Shown one piece after another: positions 23,560 to 31,307 of a stretch of DNA of 35,076 bases (positions within the stretch are counted from its first letter, which is position 1; every line of letters begins with the position of its first letter). Origin of the DNA: UMGS363 sp051891935 (lineage in GTDB: Bacteria > Bacillota > Clostridia > Oscillospirales > Ruminococcaceae). Under the pieces are notes generated by a model. That model ran no database searches, was not told the origin of the DNA, and saw only the letters and a program-made list of their open reading frames with translations. Position numbers and translations under genes: made by a program. The stretch is from assembly GCA_051891935.1 (NCBI GenBank), contig JBJFFR010000149.1, positions 1 to 35,076 of the forward strand, in the 5' to 3' direction.

Positions 23560-25209
23560 TTAGCTTCTCTTCTTAGCAACTACTGCTGCAGCAGCAAGAG
23601 CTACAGGGATAACTGCGAGAGCGATAGGAGCGTTGCCTGTGCCAGGGTTGCCAGCTTCAGCAGCATCACCTGTTGTGTCGTCAGCAGCATCTGTTGTATC
23701 ATCTGCATCGTCATCAGCAGCATCTGCATCGTCATCAGCATCATCTGCATCGTCTTCAGCAGCGTCATCTGTATCATCTTCAGCTGCATCATCATCAGCA
23801 ACGTCATCATCAGCAACGTCTACATCAGCATCGTCTTCAGCAGCATCGTCTTCGCCGATTTCAGCATCTTCGTCTTCATCATCTTCAGGAAGATCTTCGC
23901 TGTCATCTTCGGAACCAGCAGATGTAGTTGTATCTTCAGCAGATACTTCCATACCTGTTACGTCCATAGAATCCCAGTACCACTCAGCAGATGTAGCGAG
24001 CTGGAGTGTGTTGATAGCGCCAGCAGGATATACGAACTGTGCACCACCTGTGAGGTCAACCCACTTGAATGTTACGGATGTAGCATTGTAAGCGAATGCC
24101 TCAACGCTGCTCTGGTTCATTGTGAAGCCGTTGTTAGCGATAAGAGCGGAGTTGAAGAGGTTGTTGAATACATAACCATCAGAGTATGTGTAACCTGTGC
24201 CTTCATCACCGTAGAGGTTGTAGAGGTGCTGAGGGAAGGACTTGAATGTGCCATCACCCATCCAAGATTCAACCTGAGGAATACCTGTTACATAGTAGCC
24301 AGCATAGAACTGAGCATTACCGATCCAGCCTTCCTTACCATCGAGCCATGCAGCTGTAAGAACGTTGTCTGTAGCTGTGTTGAACTTGAACTCAACATCT
24401 TCGTAGTTAGCAATCATATCGTTGATTACTGCGCCAACGTTCTGGTAACCAGCACCCTTATCCTTGATACCAACACGGCCGAGGTAGCCGATGATCTCTG
24501 TTACGCCTGTTGTTGTGTTAGCGTGTGTTCTGAAAGGAGCCTTGATATCGCTTGTGGAAACTGTGCCCTTAGCGTTGTAAACTGTGTTTACATCGTCGAT
24601 GAGGTAGAATACACCAGCAGTTGTGAGCATTGTGTTGTACTGAGCCTGTGTTGTACCATCAGCAAGACCAACGAAGTCAATTGTGAAAGTAAGATCCTTT
24701 CTACCATTGAATGCTTCCTTGATTGCAGGAGCAAGACGGGGGTTTGTAAGGTCGATCTCGATGCAATCAGCTGTAGCTGCGTTAACATCGTTAGTTGTTA
24801 CCCAGTTACCGGTAGCATCACGCATAACCATTGTACGAGTTGTTGTACCATCGTACTGGTCGCTGTTTGTATCCCATGTGAACTTGAATTCGTCAACGAG
24901 TTCCTGTGTCTTGTTGTTAACCTTAACCTTGATGATGTTGGACATTACAACGTGCTTTCCGCCGCCAACCCAAGGTTCAACGAATGTCTTCATGCCGTTG
25001 AAAGGAACGAAGAGCTGGAGTGCACCAACTGTGCTGTCGATGTTCTTACCAACGAATGTTACGTTAGCAGATGTAGCCTCTGTCTTGAAAGTGAGGTCAT
25101 AGTGTACGGACTTTACTGCTGTTGCTTCTTCAGCAGAAACTGTTGTAGCCATTGCAGATACGGCCATTGCGCATGCAGCGATTGCTGCGATTGTCTTTTT
25201 CATGTTCAT
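23560..25209 (-). CDS. acidic cell-surface protein with NPGTG sorting signal
   Basis: A 549-aa exported protein of unknown function. The start is the ATG of MNMKKTIA, 8 bp after AAGGAGG. The frame is open 48 bp further, but without a ribosome site. The signal peptide ends near VSAEE (about 25). Residues about 30-420 form a beta-rich ectodomain with no family I recognise. Residues 424-515 are almost only Asp, Glu, Ala, Thr and Val. The C-terminus is NPGTG (521-525), a hydrophobic helix and a KKRS tail, as in sortase-anchored proteins, but with NPxTG in place of LPxTG. Near-consensus promoter, ideal ribosome site and strong terminator suggest high expression. It may be a major surface or adhesion protein (inference). 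Confidence 0.8.
   Translation of the reverse strand: MNMKKTIAAIAACAMAVSAMATTVSAEEATAVKSVHYDLTFKTEATSANVTFVGKNIDSTVGALQLFVPFNGMKTFVEPWVGGGKHVVMSNIIKVKVNNKTQELVDEFKFTWDTNSDQYDGTTTRTMVMRDATGNWVTTNDVNAATADCIEIDLTNPRLAPAIKEAFNGRKDLTFTIDFVGLADGTTQAQYNTMLTTAGVFYLIDDVNTVYNAKGTVSTSDIKAPFRTHANTTTGVTEIIGYLGRVGIKDKGAGYQNVGAVINDMIANYEDVEFKFNTATDNVLTAAWLDGKEGWIGNAQFYAGYYVTGIPQVESWMGDGTFKSFPQHLYNLYGDEGTGYTYSDGYVFNNLFNSALIANNGFTMNQSSVEAFAYNATSVTFKWVDLTGGAQFVYPAGAINTLQLATSAEWYWDSMDVTGMEVSAEDTTTSAGSEDDSEDLPEDDEDEDAEIGEDDAAEDDADVDVADDDVADDDAAEDDTDDAAEDDADDADDDADAADDDADDTTDAADDTTGDAAEAGNPGTGNAPIALAVIPVALAAAAVVAKKRS
23660..23940 (-). repeat. low-complexity Asp/Ala-coding tract within the surface-protein gene
   Basis: Short imperfect repeats of GAC/GAT/GCA/GCT codons encode ADDD and AEDD units. 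Such tracts change length easily by slippage. It is translated, not an independent element. Confidence 0.75.
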
Positions 25210-25249
25210 GAAAAATTCCTCCTTGTTTTGTTTTGTTTTTTCTTTATTT

Positions 25250-25272
25250 ATTTCCAAATATTAAATGGAAAT
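25250..25272 (-). promoter_or_regulatory. hairpin in the 5' leader of the surface-protein gene
   Basis: ATTTCCA (25250-25256) and TGGAAAT (25266-25272) can pair around a 9-nt loop, about 40 nt before the start codon in a leader of roughly 110 nt. It may stabilise the mRNA; no known riboswitch is recognised. Confidence 0.35.
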
Positions 25273-25326
25273 CAATAGAATGTGATATTCGAGCGGCTTT
25301 ATATTCGCCCTCAACATCGTGATTTT

Positions 25327-25355
25327 ATTCTACCATTTCGTGAGCAAACTGTCAA
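25327..25355 (-). promoter_or_regulatory. strong promoter of the surface-protein gene
   Basis: On the minus strand TTGACA (25350-25355), a 17-bp spacer and TAGAAT (25327-25332). The rest of the gap to 25502 is AT-rich with nothing further recognised. Confidence 0.82.
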
Positions 25356-25502
25356 TGTACATCTATAACAAATTTAAAAATCAAATTTAGCTGTATTATA
25401 TAATTTTTTACTAAAACTCCGCCGATTTGGCTGATTTTATGCGTTTTTTTGTTACTTTGCGTTACCATTTGTAACTTATTTGTAATTTATCGCCGATATT
25501 GC

Positions 25503-26429
25503 TTACTCGAAAACGTTATAGTAGCTGAGTCTGCCCGTGAGCTTTTTGAGCATCTCAAAACGCACCTTATCCCTTGTTTCGGGCTTTGCAAAATAGTACA
25601 TATATGTTTCGAGGATATCAATATCCGCTGCGCTTCTGCCCTCGAGCTTGAATTCCTTAAAGCCCATCGGGAGATATTTTTCCTGTATCGCTTCGGGGGA
25701 GATAAAAGTCGGAAGACCCGTGATATCATATATGTTCCTTGTCATGAACGGACATTCAAAATCCTTGAATTTGAGCTGTCCGCCGACTGCGGAATAGCCT
25801 GCATTGCAGCGGTCGATCTGAACCTTTCCGATAGCCTTGTAATGCTCGCCTCGGCGTGGACAGTTCGGCTGGCAGAGCGCATTGACGAGGATCTCGCATC
25901 TGCCCTTGTCCTTGATCTTTTCAAGCTCGTCGAACCTATTGTTCCAGTTATAATCGAGAACAACGAGGTTATACGGCTTTTCAAGCTCGGCATTTACGCC
26001 GTCCATGTCACGAATTTCCTTGCAGGTCGAGGAGGTGATCTTGTAATTCGGGTAGTTTTCACGGATGTAATTTTCAAGCATTTCGCTCATAACGATTACC
26101 TGATTTATGCCGTTGTCAGCCATTTTCAGTATCTCGTTGCAGTTCGGGTCGGAGAGATGCTCCTCGGTGATAAGAGGATTCGTGAAGGTAAAGCGTATCG
26201 GCACCTTCAGCTCGTCAAACGTCTTGATGACAAGCTCGGTCAGCCTGCGGTCGAACTTTCCGCCGACGCCTCTGCCGCCGTTCCAGGTTGAGCCGTCAAA
26301 GCCGCCGAATACGGACGCTATCTCCAGTCCGTCGATGAAATATTCGGGGTGATCCCGAAGCATTTCGATCATAAGCTTGTTAAGGCTGTAATGCTGTGTA
26401 AAGCTCGGAAGATGAAAACGTATGCTCAT
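25503..26429 (-). CDS. conserved hypothetical protein, possibly related to U32 peptidase-like TIM barrels
   Basis: A 308-aa cytoplasmic protein that I do not recognise firmly. It opens with MSIRFHLPSF and alternates strands and helices like a TIM barrel (FIDGLEIASVFGG, IRFTFTNPL, NQVIVMSEM, YNLVVLDYNWN). Clustered cysteines (ALCQPNCP, RCNAGYS, FECPF) and the closing GFKEFKLEGR recall U32-family proteins such as UbiU/TrhP, in which cysteines bind an iron-sulfur cluster. It is the last gene of a four-gene operon, 26 bp after the amidohydrolase. A role in tRNA or cofactor modification would fit the TadA gene in the same operon, but this is inference. No clear terminator was found after it. Confidence 0.6.
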   Translation of the reverse strand: MSIRFHLPSFTQHYSLNKLMIEMLRDHPEYFIDGLEIASVFGGFDGSTWNGGRGVGGKFDRRLTELVIKTFDELKVPIRFTFTNPLITEEHLSDPNCNEILKMADNGINQVIVMSEMLENYIRENYPNYKITSSTCKEIRDMDGVNAELEKPYNLVVLDYNWNNRFDELEKIKDKGRCEILVNALCQPNCPRRGEHYKAIGKVQIDRCNAGYSAVGGQLKFKDFECPFMTRNIYDITGLPTFISPEAIQEKYLPMGFKEFKLEGRSAADIDILETYMYYFAKPETRDKVRFEMLKKLTGRLSYYNVFE

Positions 26430-26455
26430 TTTTTGATTCCTTTCCTGTTAGGTTT

Positions 26456-27742
26456 TTAACCGTTTATCATTCGTTCAAGTGCGATATCCGCATCAGCGTA
26501 GGTCTTTTCAAGGTCGATAGTTGTGAATTCCCCGTTCTCGTAGAGTATCTTTCCTGCGCACATCGTCAGCAGGACATTCTGCTTCGAGCCGCTGTAAACG
26601 AGATTTTTCGGGATATTGTGCAGCGGACGCATATTAGGCGCATTAAGGTCGATAACGATAAGATCGGCTTTCTTGCCCTTTGCAATGCCATCGCAATTTT
26701 CAAGACCCATTGCGTTCGCCGAGCCGCAGCAAGCCATTCGGAGTATCCTGTCCGCAGGCATAGCCGCAGCGTCCTTTAGCTGTATCTTCTGCAGAACATC
26801 CGCAAGATACATCTCACGGAACATATCGAGAGCGTTGTTGCTCGCAGCTCCGTCCGTGCCTATCGCAAGCTTTACACCCATTTCGGACATTTTAACAAGC
26901 GGTGCGATGCCGCTCGCAAGCTTGGCATTCGAACTCGGGTTAGTGACCGCCCAGAGTCCTCTTCTGCGGAATATGTCAAGGTCGTTGTCGCTCATGTAAA
27001 CGCAGTGGAAACCGCCGCCGCCGTACTCAAAAATGCCTGCCCTTTCCATAAGCTCGGTCGGGGTAAAGCCGTATCTTCCGATACATTCCTTTGTTTCGGA
27101 GAGCGTTTCGCTGTTATGCGTATAAACGGGAGCCTTGTACTTCTTCGCAAGCTCGCCTATGCCGTTTATTATCGAAACGTGAGTTGTATATTCAGCGTGG
27201 AAGCCGAGCCGATAGCTGACAAATTCGCTTCTGTCCTTATACTTATTATAAAGTGTTTCAAGCTTTGTCAGAGCGGCGTCACATTCGTCCTCCGAACCTG
27301 CAACGGAGCCGCACATCACCGTGCGGAAGCCTGTTTCCTCCGATACCTTTGCCATATATTCGGGTTCAAAATACATATCGAAGTTCGCCGTGATGCCGCT
27401 TGTCAGATACTCGGCGAAAGCGATCTTCGAGAAGGTATAGATATCATCGCCCGTGAGCTTCGCTTCCATAGGGAAGACCTGCTTGAAGAGCCAGTCCTGC
27501 AGCGGAAGGTCGTCCGCATACGAGCGCAGGAACGTCATCGCCGAATGTGTATGCGCATTCTTGAACGACGGCATAATAAGATTTCCGTTAAGGTTTATTT
27601 CACGCTCAAAGCTGCCCTTCGGGGCGTTTTCGCTGTCCCCGACATAGGAAATAACGCCGCCGTCTGTATGGACTTCTCCAAAGGTGACATTCATCCCGTC
27701 TTCAAGGCTCAAAATGCGTGCGTTGTAAAAACGTACAGCCAT
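26456..27742 (-). CDS. amidohydrolase, MTA/S-adenosylhomocysteine deaminase type
   Basis: A 428-aa metal-dependent deaminase of the TRZ/ATZ-MtaD group of the amidohydrolase superfamily, probably acting on adenosine-like compounds such as 5'-methylthioadenosine or S-adenosylhomocysteine. Metal ligands are HTH (64-66), His209 in YTHNSET and Asp297 in GTDGAASNN. FHCVYM (245-250) supplies a further His. An N-terminal beta-sandwich and a C-terminal strand region complete the composite domain. ATG is one base after the TadA-GNAT stop, with AAAGGAGAT inside the previous gene, so translation is coupled. Cytosine or guanine deaminase activity is an alternative. The substrate is not certain. Confidence 0.85.
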   Translation of the reverse strand: MAVRFYNARILSLEDGMNVTFGEVHTDGGVISYVGDSENAPKGSFEREINLNGNLIMPSFKNAHTHSAMTFLRSYADDLPLQDWLFKQVFPMEAKLTGDDIYTFSKIAFAEYLTSGITANFDMYFEPEYMAKVSEETGFRTVMCGSVAGSEDECDAALTKLETLYNKYKDRSEFVSYRLGFHAEYTTHVSIINGIGELAKKYKAPVYTHNSETLSETKECIGRYGFTPTELMERAGIFEYGGGGFHCVYMSDNDLDIFRRRGLWAVTNPSSNAKLASGIAPLVKMSEMGVKLAIGTDGAASNNALDMFREMYLADVLQKIQLKDAAAMPADRILRMACCGSANAMGLENCDGIAKGKKADLIVIDLNAPNMRPLHNIPKNLVYSGSKQNVLLTMCAGKILYENGEFTTIDLEKTYADADIALERMING

Positions 27743-27743
27743 T

Positions 27744-29153
27744 TCAGTTCATCTCCTTTATCATTTCCGTATAGCCAAGCTCACGGAATCCCAGTTTTTT
27801 ATACAGATTATATGCAGGCTCATTCTCGGGTTCAACTTCAAGGCGGTATCTTCCCGCCACGCTGTCAAACCTTTCAAAAAGCTGTCGGAAGAACGCTGTT
27901 CCGAGCTTTTTGCCCCGAAACTGCGGCAGGATGTAAAGGTCCTCTATCCAGACGGTCAGAGCCGCGCTTTCGGTCTGGAAGGTCTTTGCTATCGCCGCAT
28001 AGCCTGCTCTTTCGCCGTTGTGCATAAGGATAAATCCCTCGATATAAACATCCGAACGCATCATCTCGTCAAATATCGCTTCAAGCTTTTTCATCGGAAG
28101 CGGCTTTTCAACAGCGTCCGTATGGTAAAAGGTGTCCGCCGCCCCGAGGAAGAACTCCCTGTCTTCTTCCCCGATCCTGCGGACGGAATTTATATCATAT
28201 TGGTAGAAATAATCGTCCATAACAAAACCGTTTCCGATATCCGTCACGCCTTCGCCGATCCGCTTGAAGCCGAGTTTTTCGTAAACAGCGATTGAACTTG
28301 CGTTGTATTTGTTCACCGTGAGCCATATTGCGCAAAGCGAACGCTCGGAAGCTATTTCCCTCAAAAATCTGAACGCCGCCGAAGCATAGCCGTGTCCGCG
28401 GAACTCCTTTTTGATATAAAGCTTGGACAAAAAGAGCCTGTCGCCGTCGTTTTTTATCGCCGTATAGCCGATATGCTCGCCGTTTCGATGTATATAATAG
28501 TACTCGTAGCCGTCATTTTTCATCTGCTCGGTCACAGCCTTTTCCGACTGGAACTTTTCGACCATATAATCTATCTGCTCCGCAGAAAGTATCGAAGGGA
28601 ACCACTCGTGCCATATCTCGTCTGCGATAGCGGCAAGCTTCCTGACCTGCTCCGCCGATTCGATCTTTATAAGCTTAACTCCGTTCATACCGTTTTTCTT
28701 CCTCCTGAGTGCGCCGAAGAAGCTTTTGAGCTTCGCTTCACATTCGGTCTTCATCACTCCGCCTTTTATAATAGTATCGCTTCCGCAAAGCTCAAAAAGG
28801 TCTGCCCTTGAACCTGCAAAGCCGTTTTTGCTGTCCGATGCGCCGAAAACCACCCTGTCAAGCCGTGCATTTGCGATCGCACCTGCACACATCGGGCAGG
28901 GTTCAAGCGTCACAAACATCTCGCAGCCCGAGAGCCGCCAGCCGCCGAGCCTTTTGCAGGCGTCCGCTATTGCCGATATTTCGGCATGACCGAGCGCCGT
29001 TCTGCCTTTTTCACGGGTATTTCTGCCCGTTCCGACGATCTCACCGTCACTTTTGCGGACAATGACCGCACCTATAGGAGCTTCCCCGTCCGCAGCGGCT
29101 TCATCGGCAAGCAGAAGCGCCTTTTCCATATAAAATCCATCATTTTTCATCAT
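27744..29153 (-). CDS. tadA: TadA tRNA adenosine deaminase fused to two GNAT acetyltransferase domains
   Basis: A 469-aa three-domain protein. Residues 1-150 are TadA, which makes inosine 34 in tRNA-Arg(ACG): zinc and proton-transfer motif GHAEIS (His56, Glu58) and PCPMCAGA (Cys86, Cys89). Residues about 159-315 and 320-469 are two GNAT domains, with LYIKKEFRGHGYAS..VYEKLGFKRIG and LYILPQFRGKKLGT..LYKKLGFRELG (acetyl-CoA loop and end of fold). Normal TadA is about 150-170 aa, so the fusion is unusual. The ATG at 29153 overlaps the upstream stop as ATGA; a weaker ATG lies at 29129. The frame is open above that but overlaps the CPBP gene. The domain calls are firm; acetylation targets are unknown. 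Confidence 0.9.
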   Translation of the reverse strand: MMKNDGFYMEKALLLADEAAADGEAPIGAVIVRKSDGEIVGTGRNTREKGRTALGHAEISAIADACKRLGGWRLSGCEMFVTLEPCPMCAGAIANARLDRVVFGASDSKNGFAGSRADLFELCGSDTIIKGGVMKTECEAKLKSFFGALRRKKNGMNGVKLIKIESAEQVRKLAAIADEIWHEWFPSILSAEQIDYMVEKFQSEKAVTEQMKNDGYEYYYIHRNGEHIGYTAIKNDGDRLFLSKLYIKKEFRGHGYASAAFRFLREIASERSLCAIWLTVNKYNASSIAVYEKLGFKRIGEGVTDIGNGFVMDDYFYQYDINSVRRIGEEDREFFLGAADTFYHTDAVEKPLPMKKLEAIFDEMMRSDVYIEGFILMHNGERAGYAAIAKTFQTESAALTVWIEDLYILPQFRGKKLGTAFFRQLFERFDSVAGRYRLEVEPENEPAYNLYKKLGFRELGYTEMIKEMN

Positions 29154-30304
29154 AGCGTCATTGTAAAGCTTATACTTATAATAGTATGTATAATGATTAT
29201 CGTGAAGCCGACAACGAACGGAATGGATGATATTGCTATACCGCATTTGTCGGTGAAATTCAGATATCTGCTCTTTAAATTGAGCGTAAAGCTGTTTCCG
29301 TCCTTTATAAGAAGTTTTATAAATGCAGCCATTCCGACGGTCAATGTAACGAGCATCATTAGCATTATTATGATACCATCATTATTCCCTGCCAATTCGT
29401 CCGTCAGAAATACGCAGTAGGAAAACGCCGCAGAGGTAACTCTCATTATTACGGCAGTAATAACCGAGCCTGTTCGGACGGTGAAAAATCCGATAACGAT
29501 CGAAACAATGAAAATATAGCAGAACGCACTCAAATTATAGGATATGAGTGCAGTGAGCAGCGCCGTCACAACTATTGCAAAGCCGTCGCCGAACTGCCTT
29601 AAAAGCTGCATGAGTGCGCCTCTTGTATGTATCTCACTTATAACGGGTATCACTATTATATGTACTATCAGATAAAGCACAAGAACGGCATTGCTGTCGG
29701 GGATCATGAAAAGCTTATTCTTGGTTATTCCGCAGTACATCAGGACACGGTCATAAATTCCCGTAGCCGTTATGCAGCAGCCTGCCGCAAAGAGCGTAAC
29801 GGGGATCGAATAGCGGAAAAGCGTGCGGTTAGTTATCTTTGTCGGGATCATTACATTTACAGGCATCCGCATCTTCTTATAGACATACAGCAGTGGGATA
29901 AGTCGCTTTATTATGTTGAAAAAAGTATCCAAACCAAGAATGATCCACTCATTGCCGTAGAAAGTCTTTGCATATTTGTCAAAATAAATATCCGCACCGA
30001 AAAACGCCAGCAGATCGGGCACTGCATATTTATACAAAAGGTCGATAACGCCGAGCATTATCATCGTAACGCCGATAATATTCATTACCCTGCGAAGAGC
30101 GTTTCTTTCAGCCGCTTCGGGATAATCCTTGACAAAGCCGTAGCCGTCCTGATATGTCAGCTCGTTCGGCTTGCTCACATAGTAAAAACCGATAGAATCC
30201 TTGCGCTGTCTGCGCCATGCCTTGAACATTTCGTTATAGGTTTTGTCCTGATAACGCCAGTTAAGGCGGTCGTCATCGCTCTGGATATTCTGTTTTGACG
30301 GCAT
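29150..30304 (-). CDS. CPBP-like integral membrane protein lacking protease residues
   Basis: A 384-aa membrane protein. ATG at 30304 is chosen because AAAGGAG lies 7 bp upstream. A soluble N-terminus of about 70 residues is followed by roughly eight membrane segments. The segment order and ISEIHTRGALMQLLRQFG resemble the CPBP (Abi/Rce1) family, whose motifs are EExxxR, FxxxH and HxxxN. Here the first reads SEIHTR (Glu224, Arg228), the second has Ser255 in place of His and the third has Arg288 for His. If the family call is right it is a pseudoprotease. It is the first gene of the operon with tadA, coupled by ATGA. Confidence 0.68.
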   Translation of the reverse strand: MPSKQNIQSDDDRLNWRYQDKTYNEMFKAWRRQRKDSIGFYYVSKPNELTYQDGYGFVKDYPEAAERNALRRVMNIIGVTMIMLGVIDLLYKYAVPDLLAFFGADIYFDKYAKTFYGNEWIILGLDTFFNIIKRLIPLLYVYKKMRMPVNVMIPTKITNRTLFRYSIPVTLFAAGCCITATGIYDRVLMYCGITKNKLFMIPDSNAVLVLYLIVHIIVIPVISEIHTRGALMQLLRQFGDGFAIVVTALLTALISYNLSAFCYIFIVSIVIGFFTVRTGSVITAVIMRVTSAAFSYCVFLTDELAGNNDGIIIMLMMLVTLTVGMAAFIKLLIKDGNSFTLNLKSRYLNFTDKCGIAISSIPFVVGFTIIIIHTIISISFTMTL

Positions 30305-30339
30305 AAAAACACTCCTTTCCGCAGTTATACTCATTAATT

Positions 30340-30368
30340 ATTATACCAAATAAATATGACTATTTATA
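30340..30368 (-). promoter_or_regulatory. probable promoter of the CPBP-tadA operon
   Basis: On the minus strand a perfect TATAAT (30340-30345) lies 35 bp before the start codon. The -35 region (TTTATA, 30363-30368) is poor. Confidence 0.5.
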
Positions 30369-30395
30369 AACGAATTTATTTATATTTTTTTACGA

Positions 30396-30525
30396 ACGCA
30401 TTAGGAAAAAGCTGATTAAAGCGCAGCGTTCGTTTCGCCGTTTTGAGAAATGTACGAGTTTGCACCTTTGAGGACATTTTGAAAAACGGCTGAAACGTAT
30501 TAATCAGCGTTTCCTTAGGCATAAT
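30396..30525. repeat. AGGAAA-GCTGATTAA inverted-repeat element (MITE-like)
   Basis: Terminal arms CATTAGGAAAAAGCTGATTAA (from 30400) and TTAATCAGCGTTTCCTTAGGCA (to 30521) are inverted copies. Nested inside are CGTTTCGCCGTTTT and AAAACGGCTGAAACG, then GAGAAATGT and ACATTTT, giving a near-complete 125-bp palindrome. It has no coding capacity, so it is probably a non-autonomous mobile repeat. Confidence 0.78.
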
Positions 30526-30682
30526 CACCAACTGCGGCGTTTCAATCGTTAGGTATCTTTGTTTATCATTTTAATTGTTAATAAAACAAACTATTTTAAA
30601 TTACAATATTTTGCTTTTAAAACTGTTTGAATATGATATAATATATCTGCTATAGGATTTTTCAAAGCAATAGCTATACATA

Positions 30683-30802
30683 ATACTAATCACTCATTAA
30701 AGTGTAGACAAAAAATCTGCGCAAAATCCATATAAAGCTGTTTTCAACAGCTGCGAGATTTTGCTTGATTTTTTGTACACTTTATAATCGGGGATTAGTA
30801 TA
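30683..30802. repeat. hairpin repeat family, copy C
   Basis: The most symmetric copy. Arms nest in order: ATACTAATC (30683-30691) with GATTAGTAT (30793-30801), AAAGTGTA with TACACTTT, CAAAAAATC with GATTTTTTG, GCAAAATC with GATTTTGC, and AGCTGTT with AACAGCT at the tip. It ends four bases before the MarR ribosome site, so it lies in the leader or upstream control region. Confidence 0.8.
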
Positions 30803-30824
30803 CAGAAAGGAGCGTCATTAGATC

Positions 30825-31307
30825 ATGAGAGAAGAAAGTATTCTTGGGCATATCCGACAGATATCGGCAGCGTTGGATTCCCACTGCCGCTCGATGAGTG
30901 AACGGGGCGAGCTTACGCCGATGCAGTGCTTCTGCATAATGTATATCTACGAACACAAGGGCAAGGATTTCTGTTCGACCGATCTTTGCGATATACTCGG
31001 AACATCCCGTGCTTCCGTTTCGCTTCTTCTGAAGGGGCTGAAACAGAAAGGCTATCTCCGTATGAGTTCGGTTGAAGGGGACGACCGCAAAAAGCAGCTT
31101 GAGCTCACGCCGAAGGCTGCCGAATTCACAGCCTTTCTCAAAAATGATATGGATGAACTTGACAGAGCGATATGCAGCGGAATCTCCCCCGAAGATATCC
31201 TCGTCATAAGCAGGGGTTTGAAAATCGTTCTCGCAAACCTTAAACAATATCAAAAAGGAGGTATGTGTTGTGATAAAAACACTTTCAGCACAGATCAAAC
31301 AGTATAA
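30825..31307 (+). CDS. MarR family transcriptional regulator
   Basis: A 160-aa winged-helix regulator, probably a repressor of the exporter genes behind it. The recognition region reads STDLCDILGTSRASVSLLLKG and the wing VEGDDRKKQLELTPKA, both typical of MarR. Cysteines at HC, QCFC and FCST in the N-terminal half could sense redox or metals (guess). The start ATG follows AAAGGAG with a rather long 12-nt gap; an in-frame TAG lies two codons upstream, so no earlier start is possible. Its last 38 bases overlap the next gene. Repeat copy C lies immediately upstream. Confidence 0.9.
   Translation: MREESILGHIRQISAALDSHCRSMSERGELTPMQCFCIMYIYEHKGKDFCSTDLCDILGTSRASVSLLLKGLKQKGYLRMSSVEGDDRKKQLELTPKAAEFTAFLKNDMDELDRAICSGISPEDILVISRGLKIVLANLKQYQKGGMCCDKNTFSTDQTV

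Larger units (their letters stand above)
30305..30824. other. 520-bp intergenic region, AT-rich with two repeat elements, no gene seen
   Basis: It lies between divergent genes. It holds a promoter for the CPBP gene, an inverted-repeat element (30396-30525), a possible weak promoter near 30611-30642 and hairpin repeat copy C (30683-30802) just before the MarR ribosome site. No open frame with a credible start was seen. Confidence 0.65.

Noticed and set aside
23690..23860. Regular short repeats resembling a CRISPR or satellite array
   Set aside because: They are the codons of the Asp/Ala-rich tract of the surface protein; there are no constant repeats with variable spacers.
24226..25278. Long plus-strand open frame (350 codons) opposite the surface-protein gene
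   Set aside because: A Cys-rich translation typical of an antisense shadow. The minus strand has promoter, ribosome site, signal peptide and sorting signal.
25258..25502. Search for a terminator of the tadA operon in this gap
   Set aside because: No convincing stem with a T run was seen; only the surface-protein promoter and AT-rich sequence are present.
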